The notes: generated by a model from the letters alone, not told the origin. DNA of 64,000 nt from Bianquea renquensis (GCF_014384895.1 NZ_JACRSQ010000005.1:85419-149418); one strand, 5' to 3'; positions 9,012 through 17,441 are shown, counted from the first letter of the stretch. Made by a program: numbers and translations.

Positions 9012-9542
9012 TTTGCTTCCTCCTGCTTTAGTTGGATACTGTAAAATTTTTAGGGTCCTATTCCGTTTCAACGTGTTGCCGACGCCTCGCGGCCTGCACC
9101 AGATTCAGCGCAACATGCCCGTAGCCTCTCTACTGTTTCCATCCCCGGCCTTCATGTACGATTTGGCAGAATTTTAATGCTGTGAATAAGTGTCTAATGA
9201 CAATCATCAGCCATTTTTTTAAAATTATGCCAACAAGAAATAGGCTGATATTTACGGATTCAATTCGTTTTTTCCGGGTATAACGCTGTGCTCCAGGCAT
9301 CTGATCGGAGATGGCAGAAAAGTAATACTCATTGATCGCTTCACCCGTTTCCGATCTCTCTCTCAGGCAAATTTGGCATCGGTAGCAGTTGTTTTGCCTC
9401 TTCTGGACGAATTGCCTTCAGCCTTTCAATCAGGGATAGGGCCTCTAACAGATTTATGGTTTCTTGCCAAATGATGTAAGCAAGCATTGAGCGCCTGGAC
9501 ACCCTTGTCTGCGCGGAGGGTCTCGGCGTAGACAAGGCGGCG
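9012..9542. other. Gap with no clear gene; one weak coding-like stretch
   Basis: From 9012 to 9340 I see no convincing gene, RNA or repeat. On the minus strand, 9388-9490 encodes a short helical stretch (TINLLEALSLIERLKAIRPE) that looks coding, but it has no credible ribosome binding site and ends after about 48 residues. It may be a remnant of a lost gene between the isomerase and dehydrogenase genes. Confidence 0.3.
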
Positions 9543-10376
9543 TTACGCTGCCTGCAATAGAATATCCAGAGCGGATGAGGTGATCTGATACAGATACGTA
9601 GGGCTATGGGGCATGGCGCTAAGTTCTGCTGTCAGATAGCCGTCATAGCCGGCTGTGCGCAGAGACTCCATGACCTTGTCCCAGTGAATGCTGCCCTCCA
9701 GCAAGTTGACGAACCAGCCGGAGTAGAGCCCGTGGGAGCGAAGGAAGTCCTTGACATGGACTTTTACGATCCGGCCTCCCAGAATTTCAATCCAGTGGTC
9801 TGGCTCTGAGTGGACCGCCACGTTTCCAACATCAAAGTACGCGCCGATGGATGGGCAATCCAATGCATCAAGGAAAGATACCATGTCGAAGGGGGACATA
9901 AAGAATCCATTCCAAACATTTTCGAGGCCGACGAGGAGTTTCGAAGCCTTGATTTCAGACGTAAGGGAAGAAAGGGCATTGAAAGCATTTTCGTGGGCCT
10001 GTAGAAGCGTTGTGTCTTGATCAAGACCGCCCGGAACCACTAAAATTCCATCAGCGCCCAATGCACTGGCGAGTTCTAATTGTCGCCGGACGATGCCTTT
10101 CCCCTTTTCCCGCATTGCCGGGTCGCGCGAGCCGAGGGGATTGCTGCCGTATAGAGACGTAGACACACTGCAGATCGTGAGTCCGGTGGCCTTGGCCAGC
10201 TCTCGGATTTGGACCAGCTGCGCCGCACTGGTGGCCATGGTCAAAGAATGACTGGAGGAATCGTCTGCATCCAGATTCAATTCCACTCCGTCAAAGCCAG
10301 CCGCTGCAATCTGCTGAAACATGGTTTCGAAGGATATACCGCCGGGAACAGACCATGCATTAATGGCCTTTTTCAT
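9543..10376 (-). CDS. Sugar phosphate isomerase/epimerase (xylose-isomerase-like TIM barrel)
   Basis: A 277-residue AP-endonuclease-2/xylose-isomerase-like TIM barrel protein. The N-terminus ISFETMFQQIAAAGFDGVEL is the classic first strand-helix unit. Metal-ligand regions are recognisable as LLVGLENVWNGF (Glu), IGAYFDVGNV (Asp), VHVKDF (His/Asp) and YDGYLTAELS (Glu). Such proteins interconvert keto-sugars or inosose derivatives. It is divergent from an AraC regulator at 10510 and upstream of a Gfo/Idh/MocA dehydrogenase, a common pairing in sugar and inositol catabolism. The ribosome binding site is weaker (AAGGGGTG). Confidence 0.85.
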   Translation of the reverse strand: MKKAINAWSVPGGISFETMFQQIAAAGFDGVELNLDADDSSSHSLTMATSAAQLVQIRELAKATGLTICSVSTSLYGSNPLGSRDPAMREKGKGIVRRQLELASALGADGILVVPGGLDQDTTLLQAHENAFNALSSLTSEIKASKLLVGLENVWNGFFMSPFDMVSFLDALDCPSIGAYFDVGNVAVHSEPDHWIEILGGRIVKVHVKDFLRSHGLYSGWFVNLLEGSIHWDKVMESLRTAGYDGYLTAELSAMPHSPTYLYQITSSALDILLQAA

Positions 10377-10407
10377 AAGGTTTACACCCCTTTTCTAGTA
10401 AAATGTC

Positions 10408-10436
10408 TTGCATTTGAACTGGCTTTACTATATACT
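10408..10436 (+). promoter_or_regulatory. Promoter for the AraC-family gene
   Basis: TTGCAT (10408-10413) and TATACT (10431-10436) with a 17-bp spacer precede the AraC gene. The spacing to its TTG start at 10510 leaves a leader of about 65 nt. Confidence 0.5.
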
Positions 10437-10509
10437 AAAAGAAGATATAAAACAATGTAGAAAGAGACTATATACATGGAGAAATCAACTAAATCCTGGA
10501 GGTGATCGA

Positions 10510-11355
10510 TTGGATAGCCAATCATTTTACCGATTGGAAGACGGCATCGATTGTAATGAAATCGCCATGGACCGTCATCTGGTGATCAATTGTACTGGAC
10601 TGTGTGTGCTGCCGAACCACTTTACGTCCCATGCTCCCCAGGGCCGCAACGATTACTACTTTTTGTATCTGTGCAAGGGAAAACTCAACATGCAGGTGGA
10701 GGGCACAATGCGCCCTATGCTGCCGGGCCAGGCGATGGTCATGTACCCAAAGCATGAATATCGGTATCAGATGATGGGGGAGGAGGAGATCCGATATTAT
10801 TGGGTTCATTTTACAGGGTTTGGGGCGGCCTCGATCCTGGAGGAATGCCATGTTCCCTGCGGGAAGCTGCTGACCATCGGGAGCAATGATGAAATCATCC
10901 GGCAGATCAAACAGATGTTCACGGATTTTATCCGCCGGGAATCCTGGTATCAAGTGGCGGCGGCCAGTAGATTTATGACCGTTCTTACAATTGTCGGCCA
11001 ATGTCTGACGAATGCAACTCGAAAGATCGGACAACTGGACCGGATTCTGACCTCTCTTCATTTCATCCATCATCATTACACGGAATCTCTGACACTGGAT
11101 GCTCTCGCAGCCATGGAGCATCTGAGTGTAAGCCGGTACCGGACGGTCTTTCGAGAGTGCATGGGCACATCGCCGCAAAGTTTTATCATCGATCTCCGGC
11201 TGCGGCGTGCCTGTGAGCTGATGATGCAGACAGATTTGCCCTTAAAGCAGATTGCCCAGATGGCAGGGTATGAAGACCCATTATATTTCAGCCGACTCTT
11301 TAAAGAACACTTTGGCATGCCGCCTAGCCAATATAAAGAAGGGATCCGAATATAA
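10510..11355 (+). CDS. AraC-family transcriptional regulator (cupin + AraC HTH)
   Basis: A regulator of about 281 residues. The N-terminal half is a cupin-like sugar-sensing domain (FLYLCKGKLNMQVEGTM, PGQAMVMYPKHEYRYQ). The C-terminal half has two helix-turn-helix units (LTLDALAAMEHLSVSRYRTV, and PLKQIAQMAGYEDPLYFSRL followed by FKEHFGMPPSQY). The TTG start at 10510 was chosen because GGAGGTG at 10498-10504 sits 5 nt upstream; the longer reading frame to 10408 overlaps the promoter. Divergent to the sugar isomerase and convergent with a GH31 glycosidase, it probably regulates that catabolic group. Confidence 0.88.
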   Translation: MDSQSFYRLEDGIDCNEIAMDRHLVINCTGLCVLPNHFTSHAPQGRNDYYFLYLCKGKLNMQVEGTMRPMLPGQAMVMYPKHEYRYQMMGEEEIRYYWVHFTGFGAASILEECHVPCGKLLTIGSNDEIIRQIKQMFTDFIRRESWYQVAAASRFMTVLTIVGQCLTNATRKIGQLDRILTSLHFIHHHYTESLTLDALAAMEHLSVSRYRTVFRECMGTSPQSFIIDLRLRRACELMMQTDLPLKQIAQMAGYEDPLYFSRLFKEHFGMPPSQYKEGIRI

Positions 11356-11393
11356 GATCCAGGTCCGCCTCACGGCGGACGATCCCATAGAAA

Positions 11394-11441
11394 AAACTCC
11401 ATCCCACCATGGCCGTTTTTTGCAGTGATGGGATGGAGTTT
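11394..11441. terminator. Bidirectional terminator between AraC and GH31 genes
   Basis: A perfect 13-bp stem (11394-11406 with 11429-11441), with A-run and T-run flanks. A separate small hairpin of the GTCCGCC/GGCGGAC type lies just upstream at 11363-11380. Confidence 0.8.
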
Positions 11442-11444
11442 GGA

Positions 11445-13718
11445 TTATTTGGCTTCTTGTATCACGACCCGCAATTCATGATCCCCAATGGCGTCAGCCT
11501 GAAGACACAGAATTCCCGATTTAGCAGGGCCGCACCAGCCTTCGTATGAAACCGTGGCCTCTGCGGGCTGGCCGTTGAGAGTCACAGTGCCGGTGGCATT
11601 CAGACCGTAGAGTTTAATTTGATAGCGACGGTTAGCGGTCTGTCCCTCGAATTGGCCGCATCTCGGGCCGATGGTGACCAAGGTTTTGGAATCATGGCGG
11701 ACCGCCGTTATGGCGGTCGTGGCGAACGCGCCGTTGAGATGGCGGTTGGATTCTCCATCGTCTTCATAGAGAACAAAGCAGCTTTTTTCCCGTGAAGGGT
11801 AAATATTTAAAACGAGTTCCTCCGTGGTGCTTGTCTCCACGCTGTCCCTGGCAGCCCAAGTTGGAATGATGGCCCCTTCCTTGATGAACAGCGCGCCTCC
11901 GGCGTGGGAGGGGTAGACTACGTCGAGCTGCTGTCCACCTTCTTCGATGCTCTCGTCAGTCCAAGCGTCGATCCAGCGGCCGCTAGGAAGAGTGATTTCC
12001 TTACAGAAGGCACCCACGAGAAGGAATTCGCCGAACATATACTGGTGAAGTAGGGTATCCACCTGTTCCAATTCAGGATAGACGAGAGACATGGCCCGCA
12101 TAACAGGAAATCCTGTGGTTGAGGCCTGATGCGCTGCGGTATAAATATAGGGGATCAGCTGATTGCGGAGAGTTGCGTAGAATCGAAATGTCTCCTTCAA
12201 CGGTTTTGTCAGAAACCAGGGATGCCTCCAGTACGCCCAGCTGGAGAGCTGGGACCAGGTCTGAAAGAACCCGCAGTGGATACCTTCCGCTGTGAAAACA
12301 TCCATATCACAGCTTGTGTTAGAGTGGCCAGAAAGACCATGGTTTAGCATGGAAACCAGGGACTTAGGGCCGCCTCCTGTGTCGCCAGCCCAGGTGGCAC
12401 TAAAACGCTGTATGCCGGTGTATCCACCTGAGCTATAGATCATGCTTCTTCGGCCAGTGTACGCTTCAAAGCCAAGGCTCATCTGTTTATTCAGGATTGC
12501 GGGGTAGAGGTTGTGCATCTCCTCATCGCACATACCATTTCCCCACATCCGGTCCGGATGCTCATTGACCTGGTAGGCGCCATCAAGCTTGAAGGCACAG
12601 GCGCCCTGATCCACAAATTTTTGCAGGTGCTGGAACCAGGGTTCCTCAGGCTTTGTGATCTTGTCCATTTTCAGGGCGCCGTGGCCAAAATGTTCATCCT
12701 TTTCAAAGTCGTCCTCATGGAAGGTTGGCGAATTGTCCGTGGAGTCGTAGCGATTGTTTCCCAGAAGAGCCTCCTCGTAAAAGCTCAGGTCATAATCACA
12801 GCAGAGCCACAGGCTCAGGCGAAATCCCAACCGCCTGGCGGCGCTGATGAATGTTTCCGGCGCATTGGGGGCCCAAGGGGGAAGATAAAACCGGTGGGAA
12901 TCCCAGTTTTTCTCCGTGGTGGTGTCATAGTACTGGCTCATCCATCCCGGCTCCAGCCCGATGATGTCGCAGGGAATCTCTTCTCTGCGGAAGTTGAGGC
13001 AGTCATCCAGCATATCTTTGGCGGAAGCTTGCTGATTGCACACAAAAGTCAGGCCATAGGCCCATATAGGCAGGAGCTTCGGTTTTCCGGTCACGTCAGT
13101 GTAAGCGTTGAGAATCGCCCCGTAATCCTCGCCGGTAAACAGATAAAAATCCAATTCTCCGTGGCGTCCCCAAAAGCGAAGGACATCGGGAACATCACAG
13201 CCGGCATCGATGTAATGCTTCCATGTGGTATTGAGCAAGATGCCGTAGCCTTTCGAGCTCATCAGGAATGGAATGGGGACATAGCTGGCCACGTTACAGA
13301 CCCACATCTTCTTTTTAAAGCCCCGGCGTTGAATGCATTCCCGGTTGACATCCCCCATGCCATACAGCCGTTCGTCCTCCGTGAGGCGAAATTGAACATC
13401 GAACCCTACTTTCTGTGAATTGCGGGGTGGTTTTGCGCTCTGGAGCAGAACCTTCCCGCTGGCGTCAAAGAGCATCAGGCTGCCATCTTTCTTTTGAAAG
13501 TGGAGTTTCGCTTTTCCCGTAGTCAGGGTAAGCGCATCCGCTGCCTCTTCGACCTTGAGGGGGAATGTCACCGCGGGTTCTTGTATAATGGAATAGCGGT
13601 TCAGCGCGGATTCCGGATCTCCTTCCTTCTGGATGCGAATGCGAAAGCATTGTTCCGACACGGCGGTGACCACTGCCGACTCACCGCCTAGCAAGGAATA
13701 GTGAAAAATAGATTCCAT
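11445..13718 (-). CDS. Glycoside hydrolase family 31 (alpha-glycosidase)
   Basis: A 757-residue GH31 enzyme, expected to hydrolyse alpha-linked glucose, xylose or galactose from oligosaccharides. The catalytic barrel shows the nucleophile region ACAFKLDGAYQ (Asp about residue 379) and the acid/base region WAGDTGG (Asp about residue 446). FETWSQL-like and SFWRHP-like family blocks and a beta-sandwich N-terminus are also present. There is no signal peptide, so it is intracellular. The start at 13718 has GGAG 9-12 nt upstream and follows the family's usual N-terminus; the longer frame to 13790 has no support. A promoter sits at 13762-13790. The exact linkage specificity is not readable here. Confidence 0.9.
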   Translation of the reverse strand: MESIFHYSLLGGESAVVTAVSEQCFRIRIQKEGDPESALNRYSIIQEPAVTFPLKVEEAADALTLTTGKAKLHFQKKDGSLMLFDASGKVLLQSAKPPRNSQKVGFDVQFRLTEDERLYGMGDVNRECIQRRGFKKKMWVCNVASYVPIPFLMSSKGYGILLNTTWKHYIDAGCDVPDVLRFWGRHGELDFYLFTGEDYGAILNAYTDVTGKPKLLPIWAYGLTFVCNQQASAKDMLDDCLNFRREEIPCDIIGLEPGWMSQYYDTTTEKNWDSHRFYLPPWAPNAPETFISAARRLGFRLSLWLCCDYDLSFYEEALLGNNRYDSTDNSPTFHEDDFEKDEHFGHGALKMDKITKPEEPWFQHLQKFVDQGACAFKLDGAYQVNEHPDRMWGNGMCDEEMHNLYPAILNKQMSLGFEAYTGRRSMIYSSGGYTGIQRFSATWAGDTGGGPKSLVSMLNHGLSGHSNTSCDMDVFTAEGIHCGFFQTWSQLSSWAYWRHPWFLTKPLKETFRFYATLRNQLIPYIYTAAHQASTTGFPVMRAMSLVYPELEQVDTLLHQYMFGEFLLVGAFCKEITLPSGRWIDAWTDESIEEGGQQLDVVYPSHAGGALFIKEGAIIPTWAARDSVETSTTEELVLNIYPSREKSCFVLYEDDGESNRHLNGAFATTAITAVRHDSKTLVTIGPRCGQFEGQTANRRYQIKLYGLNATGTVTLNGQPAEATVSYEGWCGPAKSGILCLQADAIGDHELRVVIQEAK

Positions 13719-13761
13719 CTGATTATCTCCTAACTGTAATCCATTGGTTGTGATGGGTCCT

Positions 13762-13790
13762 ATTATACTTTGGACGATGGGAAAAAGCAA
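13762..13790 (-). promoter_or_regulatory. Promoter for the GH31 gene
   Basis: On the minus strand TTGCTT (13785-13790) and TATAAT (13762-13767) are 17 bp apart, about 45 bp before the GH31 start codon. Confidence 0.65.
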
Positions 13791-13845
13791 TCGTTCCGGC
13801 TGAAAAATACAGTGTTGTATTTTGGAATCTCACCGCCGTACAACA

Positions 13846-13896
13846 ACAGAGGCTGACGCAAAACAGAATGAATTCTTGTTTTGCGTCAGCCTCTGT
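13846..13896. terminator. Long perfect hairpin, probable terminator
   Basis: A 20-bp perfect stem (13846-13865 with 13877-13896), extendable through AGAAT/ATTCT in the loop. It lies downstream of the NifX-like gene and upstream of the GH31 promoter. There is no strong T-tail on either side, so its terminator role is inferred from position. Confidence 0.6.
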
Positions 13897-13931
13897 CGGA
13901 CTATGGAGGAAAAGGTACAGCTGTCAGCTCG

Positions 13932-14324
13932 TCAATGGGAACAGGTATGGCCGTGGCAATGGCCTTCGCGGTGATCATGGTGGTGATGGCATTGGGTGTC
14001 AGGGTCATACTGCAAGGTTCCGCTGATAAACGCCTGAACCTGTTGGTCGGCGTCCCCGTGCACACCAGGGTACAATGTGATGCCAGCGCTGGCCAGCGCC
14101 TCTCGAGCGCCACCGCCAATCCCACCGCACAGCAGGACGGTTACGCCGTGGTTTTTCAGAAATTCAGCGAGAGCGCCGTGCCCGCTTCCGCTGGCGTCCA
14201 GAATTTGACTCGTCTGCAGGGATGAACCCTTAACCTCATAGACTTTAAATTGTTGGCAGTGTCCAAAATGTTGAAACACTTGGCCGTCTTCGTAGGAAAC
14301 TGCAATTTTCAATTTACTCTCCAT
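13932..14324 (-). CDS. NifX/NifB-domain protein (dinitrogenase iron-molybdenum cofactor family) with His-rich tail
   Basis: A small protein of about 130 residues with the NifX/MTH1175-like fold: KIAVSYEDGQVFQHFGHC at the N-terminus, then the glycine-rich VLLCGGIGGGAREALASAGI. The C-terminus is a metal-binding-looking tail (HHHHDHREGHCHGHTCSH). Members occur widely in anaerobes without nitrogenase and may handle Fe-S or metal cofactors. The ATG at 14324 lacks a ribosome binding site; a TTG at 14312 is preceded by GGAGAG and gives the more typical start M-K-I-A-V, so the true protein may be 126 residues. It is monocistronic as far as seen. Confidence 0.82.
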   Translation of the reverse strand: MESKLKIAVSYEDGQVFQHFGHCQQFKVYEVKGSSLQTSQILDASGSGHGALAEFLKNHGVTVLLCGGIGGGAREALASAGITLYPGVHGDADQQVQAFISGTLQYDPDTQCHHHHDHREGHCHGHTCSH

Positions 14325-14532
14325 TTCTGCGCTGCATTTGTAACATAGTTTGTGTCGAGCAGCGCAAAGACACAAACTAACAGTGATATTCGCCGCTGGA
14401 ATGATGCCGGCAGTTGGACCATGTCAAGGTGGCACATATATTTGGAGAAAGTACCCATGGCGATGCAACAATCTACAAGGTAGAAGAAGAGATGGTCAAT
14501 ATTCTATGAGACATCTATTTCTAATCCAAAAT
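14325..14532. other. Intergenic stretch with a short gene remnant
   Basis: On the plus strand 14429-14509 reads as a short coding-like C-terminal fragment (HIFGESTHGDATIYKVEEEM...), ending in TGA, with no credible start. It is probably the stump of a deleted gene. Nothing else was recognised. Confidence 0.25.
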
Positions 14533-15618
14533 TTACCGCTCCGTCTCAACAAGTAAAGTATCAAGGTATTCATTTAGTAGGGGTTTCGCCCTACGAAAAT
14601 AAGAAGGATTAATACGGTAATAAACCTCAGCTCCCTTTTTCTTAATTCGAATAATGACGAGTTCAGATGAGAGATCCTCTACATACCTTGATATAGATGT
14701 TCTCGCGAGGTTGAGTTTTCGTGACAATTGGGATATTGTCATATCGCGAAACCGTAATTCGTGGAGTATGTCAAGCTTAACCTCATGGCCTAGCGAAATC
14801 AAAACCGAAGTAGCCGACATGAAGTCATAGTTAACGGCTTGTAAATGCCGCAAAACAGAGCAGACATCACACCCTATTAGGAATGCATATCGATGTATGG
14901 TAGAATTATATGTACGCATAATCAAATATTTATGAAGATAGCAGACGGAATAAGTTTGTGCTTCAAACTTGCCAAGGTCACGCATCTTGTCGGGGTTACA
15001 TCGTCTGACGATAGCTTGATTGTCTTCGGATATAAACTCCTGGATGACATGGCGCGTTTCCTCTTTTTGTCGATTGTGAAGCGACTCGATTGGAATCCGC
15101 AATTGGTTGAGATAGGCAATTAATTTCTGAACGAGCGCAGAGAAATGGTAAAACATAAAAGTAAAATGCTCGATGTCCACCCGTTTGCTGAGTAGGGCTA
15201 AAGCGTGCCCGATGCTTTCGCCATTTCGCCGGTGTATGTCATCAATCGATACGATATCCTTAAAATCGGATAAATAGTAAGAAAAAACGAAATATTTGAA
15301 AGTAAGAGTATGGGTTACCTTGTGAATAAAAGAGTCAATAGTATCTTCAAATAAATCAAAATTGGAATGAAAGAACTCGGAAAGGACGCAAGTGTTATGA
15401 TTATACAAAAAGAAAAAGGGGTATAAGCAATCAGGGGGATCGAGTTTAGTCTTAGCTCTTCGAAGATCGTCATAGTAAGAGAACGAAGTTTCGATATTAA
15501 ATCCATTATTCTGATAGTCAGTCTCGATAGTTTTTCTATTGAAGTAAAATATGTTATAGAATATCATATCATAAAAGATTCCAGCATCTTCATTTATATG
15601 CAAGATTACCCACTCCAA
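14533..15618 (-). CDS. Uncharacterised protein with C-terminal winged helix-turn-helix
   Basis: A 361-residue protein, AT-rich and with codon use unlike its neighbours, suggesting recent acquisition. The first roughly 260 residues match nothing I recognise; they are rich in Phe/Tyr and mostly helical. The C-terminal 90 residues are an ArsR/MarR-like winged helix (ISLGHEVKLDILHELRFRDM, ISQLSRKLNLARTSISRYVE, then IRIKKKGAEVYYRINPSYF as the wing). It may be a one-component regulator sensing through the novel N-terminal domain. It stands alone, beside the Uma2 island. Confidence 0.6.
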   Translation of the reverse strand: MEWVILHINEDAGIFYDMIFYNIFYFNRKTIETDYQNNGFNIETSFSYYDDLRRAKTKLDPPDCLYPFFFLYNHNTCVLSEFFHSNFDLFEDTIDSFIHKVTHTLTFKYFVFSYYLSDFKDIVSIDDIHRRNGESIGHALALLSKRVDIEHFTFMFYHFSALVQKLIAYLNQLRIPIESLHNRQKEETRHVIQEFISEDNQAIVRRCNPDKMRDLGKFEAQTYSVCYLHKYLIMRTYNSTIHRYAFLIGCDVCSVLRHLQAVNYDFMSATSVLISLGHEVKLDILHELRFRDMTISQLSRKLNLARTSISRYVEDLSSELVIIRIKKKGAEVYYRINPSYFRRAKPLLNEYLDTLLVETER

Positions 15619-15826
15619 TCTGCAAAATATATCCTAAGATTATCACAAATATGTGAATAATGCAAGAGGATTAACAAATTTTATAGTGAAGGGGAAATAT
15701 TGCTGAATGTGTAGAAAAAAGCTCCCCTTTAGAGGCACGTAGTCAGCCGTTCTTGGTTCAGAACCAGGGTTGTAACAGCGCTTCTGACATTTAAACACAG
15801 AAACGGGTAGATTTATACCCATAGAA

Positions 15827-15860
15827 AAAGAACCCCCCATTTGGAGCTCTGAGAGGGGTT
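15827..15860 (-). terminator. Terminator of Uma2 copy 1
   Basis: On the minus strand the AACCCC that runs out of the stop codon pairs with GGGGTT, followed by CTTTTTC. The same 3' flank is seen after copies 2 and 3 in altered form. Confidence 0.55.
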
Positions 15861-16410
15861 ATGCAAGGTCTAGCTGGGTGAAGTCGATGCGGAGGTCTGC
15901 TAGGGTGTGAACTTTGATCGTGTCGCGGAAGGTATAGACTGCCGGGGTCAGCTCTTCCATCAGACGGTACGTGGTAATTGTCTCATTCATGGGGTTGACG
16001 ATCCAATATTCTTTCACACCATGTTCCGCATATAGGGGAAGCTTTGTCAGGTAATCCCGGTGTGCGGTGCTGGGGCTTACAACCTCGATAATCCAGTCAG
16101 GGGCACCGATGCAGCCCTTCTTGGTGATCTTATTTCGATCGCAGATGACCATCAAGTCAGGCTGGACAATGTTGGGCGTGTCCTCCTCTTGGTGCTGGAA
16201 ATAAACGTCAAATGGAGCCGAGAACACTTCACAAGTCTTTCCTTTTAAATACCCGTATACGGTATATTGAAGGAAATTAAGAATCCGTTGGTGTGTGGCA
16301 CTCGGTCCAGCCATATAGTAAATTTCGCCGTCGATCAGTTCCACTCGTACGTCTTCGCCCAGGGCTTCCCAGTCGGCTAAGGTTGCTTTCTTGGTTTCGT
16401 ATAGTGACAA
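15859..16410 (-). CDS. Uma2-family (DUF820) restriction-endonuclease-fold protein, copy 1
   Basis: A 183-residue Uma2 protein with the PD-(D/E)XK nuclease fold: the putative active-site parts are VQPDLMVICDR (Asp), WIIEVVSPST (Glu) and RDYLTKLPLY (Lys). The function of the family is unknown; it is abundant in genomes with many repeats. The start is a TTG at 16410, preceded by GGAGGTG and aligned exactly with the ATG of copies 2 and 3. It is one of three close paralogues in 2.8 kb, each preceded by a small regulator gene or its remains; here the upstream ribbon-helix-helix gene is broken. Confidence 0.8.
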   Translation of the reverse strand: MSLYETKKATLADWEALGEDVRVELIDGEIYYMAGPSATHQRILNFLQYTVYGYLKGKTCEVFSAPFDVYFQHQEEDTPNIVQPDLMVICDRNKITKKGCIGAPDWIIEVVSPSTAHRDYLTKLPLYAEHGVKEYWIVNPMNETITTYRLMEELTPAVYTFRDTIKVHTLADLRIDFTQLDLA

Positions 16411-16424
16411 TGGGGGTTCACCTC

Positions 16425-16533
16425 CTATTCCTTAGTATTGCGTTTCATGGCCTCATCTATGGCACGATTCTGCGTGGAATTTGATTTTGTCCTTTTGTCC
16501 TTTTTCCATCCTCAACTTGACTTCATCATCCAT
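16425..16533 (-). pseudogene. Broken ribbon-helix-helix (antitoxin-like) gene upstream of Uma2 copy 1
   Basis: Reading from the ATG at 16533 gives DEVKLRMEKGQKDKIKFHAE and then runs off into a stop. Another frame resumes as RAIDEAMKRNTKE, ending at 16425. The intact paralogue at 18649-18867 reads DVRIRVPKGQKAIIKAHAES, then RAIDETMERDNEE. So this copy has lost about ten residues and its frame in the middle. The gene order (regulator then Uma2) is the same in both places. Confidence 0.65.
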
Positions 16534-16545
16534 TGTGACACTATT

Positions 16546-16587
16546 ATATCATGTCTGTATATCGGGGGCAATATACAGACATGATAT
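16546..16587. promoter_or_regulatory. 17-bp perfect inverted repeat upstream of Uma2 cassette 1
   Basis: Arms 16546-16562 and 16571-16587 are perfectly complementary, with an 8-nt spacer. The position just upstream of the broken regulator gene suggests an operator. The sequence is AT-rich and contains ATATCATGTCTGTATAT. Confidence 0.5.
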
Positions 16588-16718
16588 AGGAGCGGAGGCA
16601 GAATTGTACACCACCCTGCGCAGCCGGAAGAAAACCAGAAGCAAACAAACCGCCGCTCTTGGTTCAGAACCAGGGATTTATACCCAAAGAAAAAAACCAT
16701 TTGGAGCTCTGAGAGGGG

Positions 16719-17270
16719 TTATGCAAGGTCTAGCTGGGTGAAGTCGATGTTGAGGTCTGCTAGGGTGTGAACTTTGATTGTGTCGCGGAAGGTGTAGACT
16801 GTTGGAAAGATATCCTGATCAGCCAGATGGTAGACGGTGATCGTTTCTCTGTCGGGGTTGACAATCCAGTATTCTTTGACGCCGTGGCGCAGATATAAAC
16901 TTAATTTCGTAACGTAATCATGGGCCATGTTCCCAGGACTGACAATCTCAATAATCCAAGTCGGAGCTCCTTCACAACCGCGGGTGGACAGCTTATCTCT
17001 GTCGCAAATAACGCTGATATCTGGCTCTACAGCGTCGGTCGTTCCATCTTCATTGTGGAGATAGACACCGAAGGGAGCGGGATAGACCTTACAGGGCTTG
17101 CCCTCGAGATAAGACGCGATTTTTAAATGTAAAAAGCTTACACTTGCTTGATGCTTCCGGCTGGGCGGAGCCATGTAGTAAATCTCACCGTCGATCAGTT
17201 CTGCCCGGACATCTTCGCCCAGGGCCTCCCAGTCGGCTAAGGTTGCTTTTTTGGATTCGTGCAATGGCAT
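16719..17270 (-). CDS. Uma2-family (DUF820) restriction-endonuclease-fold protein, copy 2
   Basis: A 183-residue Uma2 protein, similar along its whole length to copies 1 and 3. The likely active-site pieces are VEPDISVICDRDK, WIIEIVSPGN and HDYVTKLSLY. The ATG at 17270 has GGAGGTG at the right distance. The reading frame stays open upstream through a coiled-coil-like segment (see 17271-17441), which could make a longer fusion from GTG 17372. It follows the XRE gene at 17435-17647 in the same direction and is probably co-transcribed with it. The 3' flank repeats that of copy 1. Confidence 0.8.
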   Translation of the reverse strand: MPLHESKKATLADWEALGEDVRAELIDGEIYYMAPPSRKHQASVSFLHLKIASYLEGKPCKVYPAPFGVYLHNEDGTTDAVEPDISVICDRDKLSTRGCEGAPTWIIEIVSPGNMAHDYVTKLSLYLRHGVKEYWIVNPDRETITVYHLADQDIFPTVYTFRDTIKVHTLADLNIDFTQLDLA

Positions 17271-17441
17271 GGGGTTCACCTCCACTTCATCAAGGATTAG
17301 GCTGTCCATTGCCTTTAGCTCTGCGGTGTCTTTCATGTGCTGCCGCCTAAGGGCCTTCATTTCAGATTCCACAGAGTCTAGCTTCTCTAGAATTAGGTCT
17401 AGCTTTTCGCTGTCTGTTATGGATGGTTCACCTTCTATTTT
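17271..17441 (-). other. In-frame coiled-coil-like extension upstream of Uma2 copy 2
   Basis: The frame of Uma2 copy 2 is open back to a stop at 17442-17444. It encodes a helical heptad-like stretch (KLDLILEKLDSVESEMKALR, then KDTAELKAMDSLILDEVE). This looks like a real small coiled-coil protein fused to, or sitting directly in frame with, the Uma2 gene. The only usual start codon in it is GTG 17372. It may be a separate small gene that lost its start, or an N-terminal extension. Confidence 0.4.

Noticed and set aside
12513..13418. 301-residue plus-strand open frame opposite the GH31 gene
   Set aside because: Shadow of the GH31 reading frame; no ribosome binding site and no recognisable protein features.
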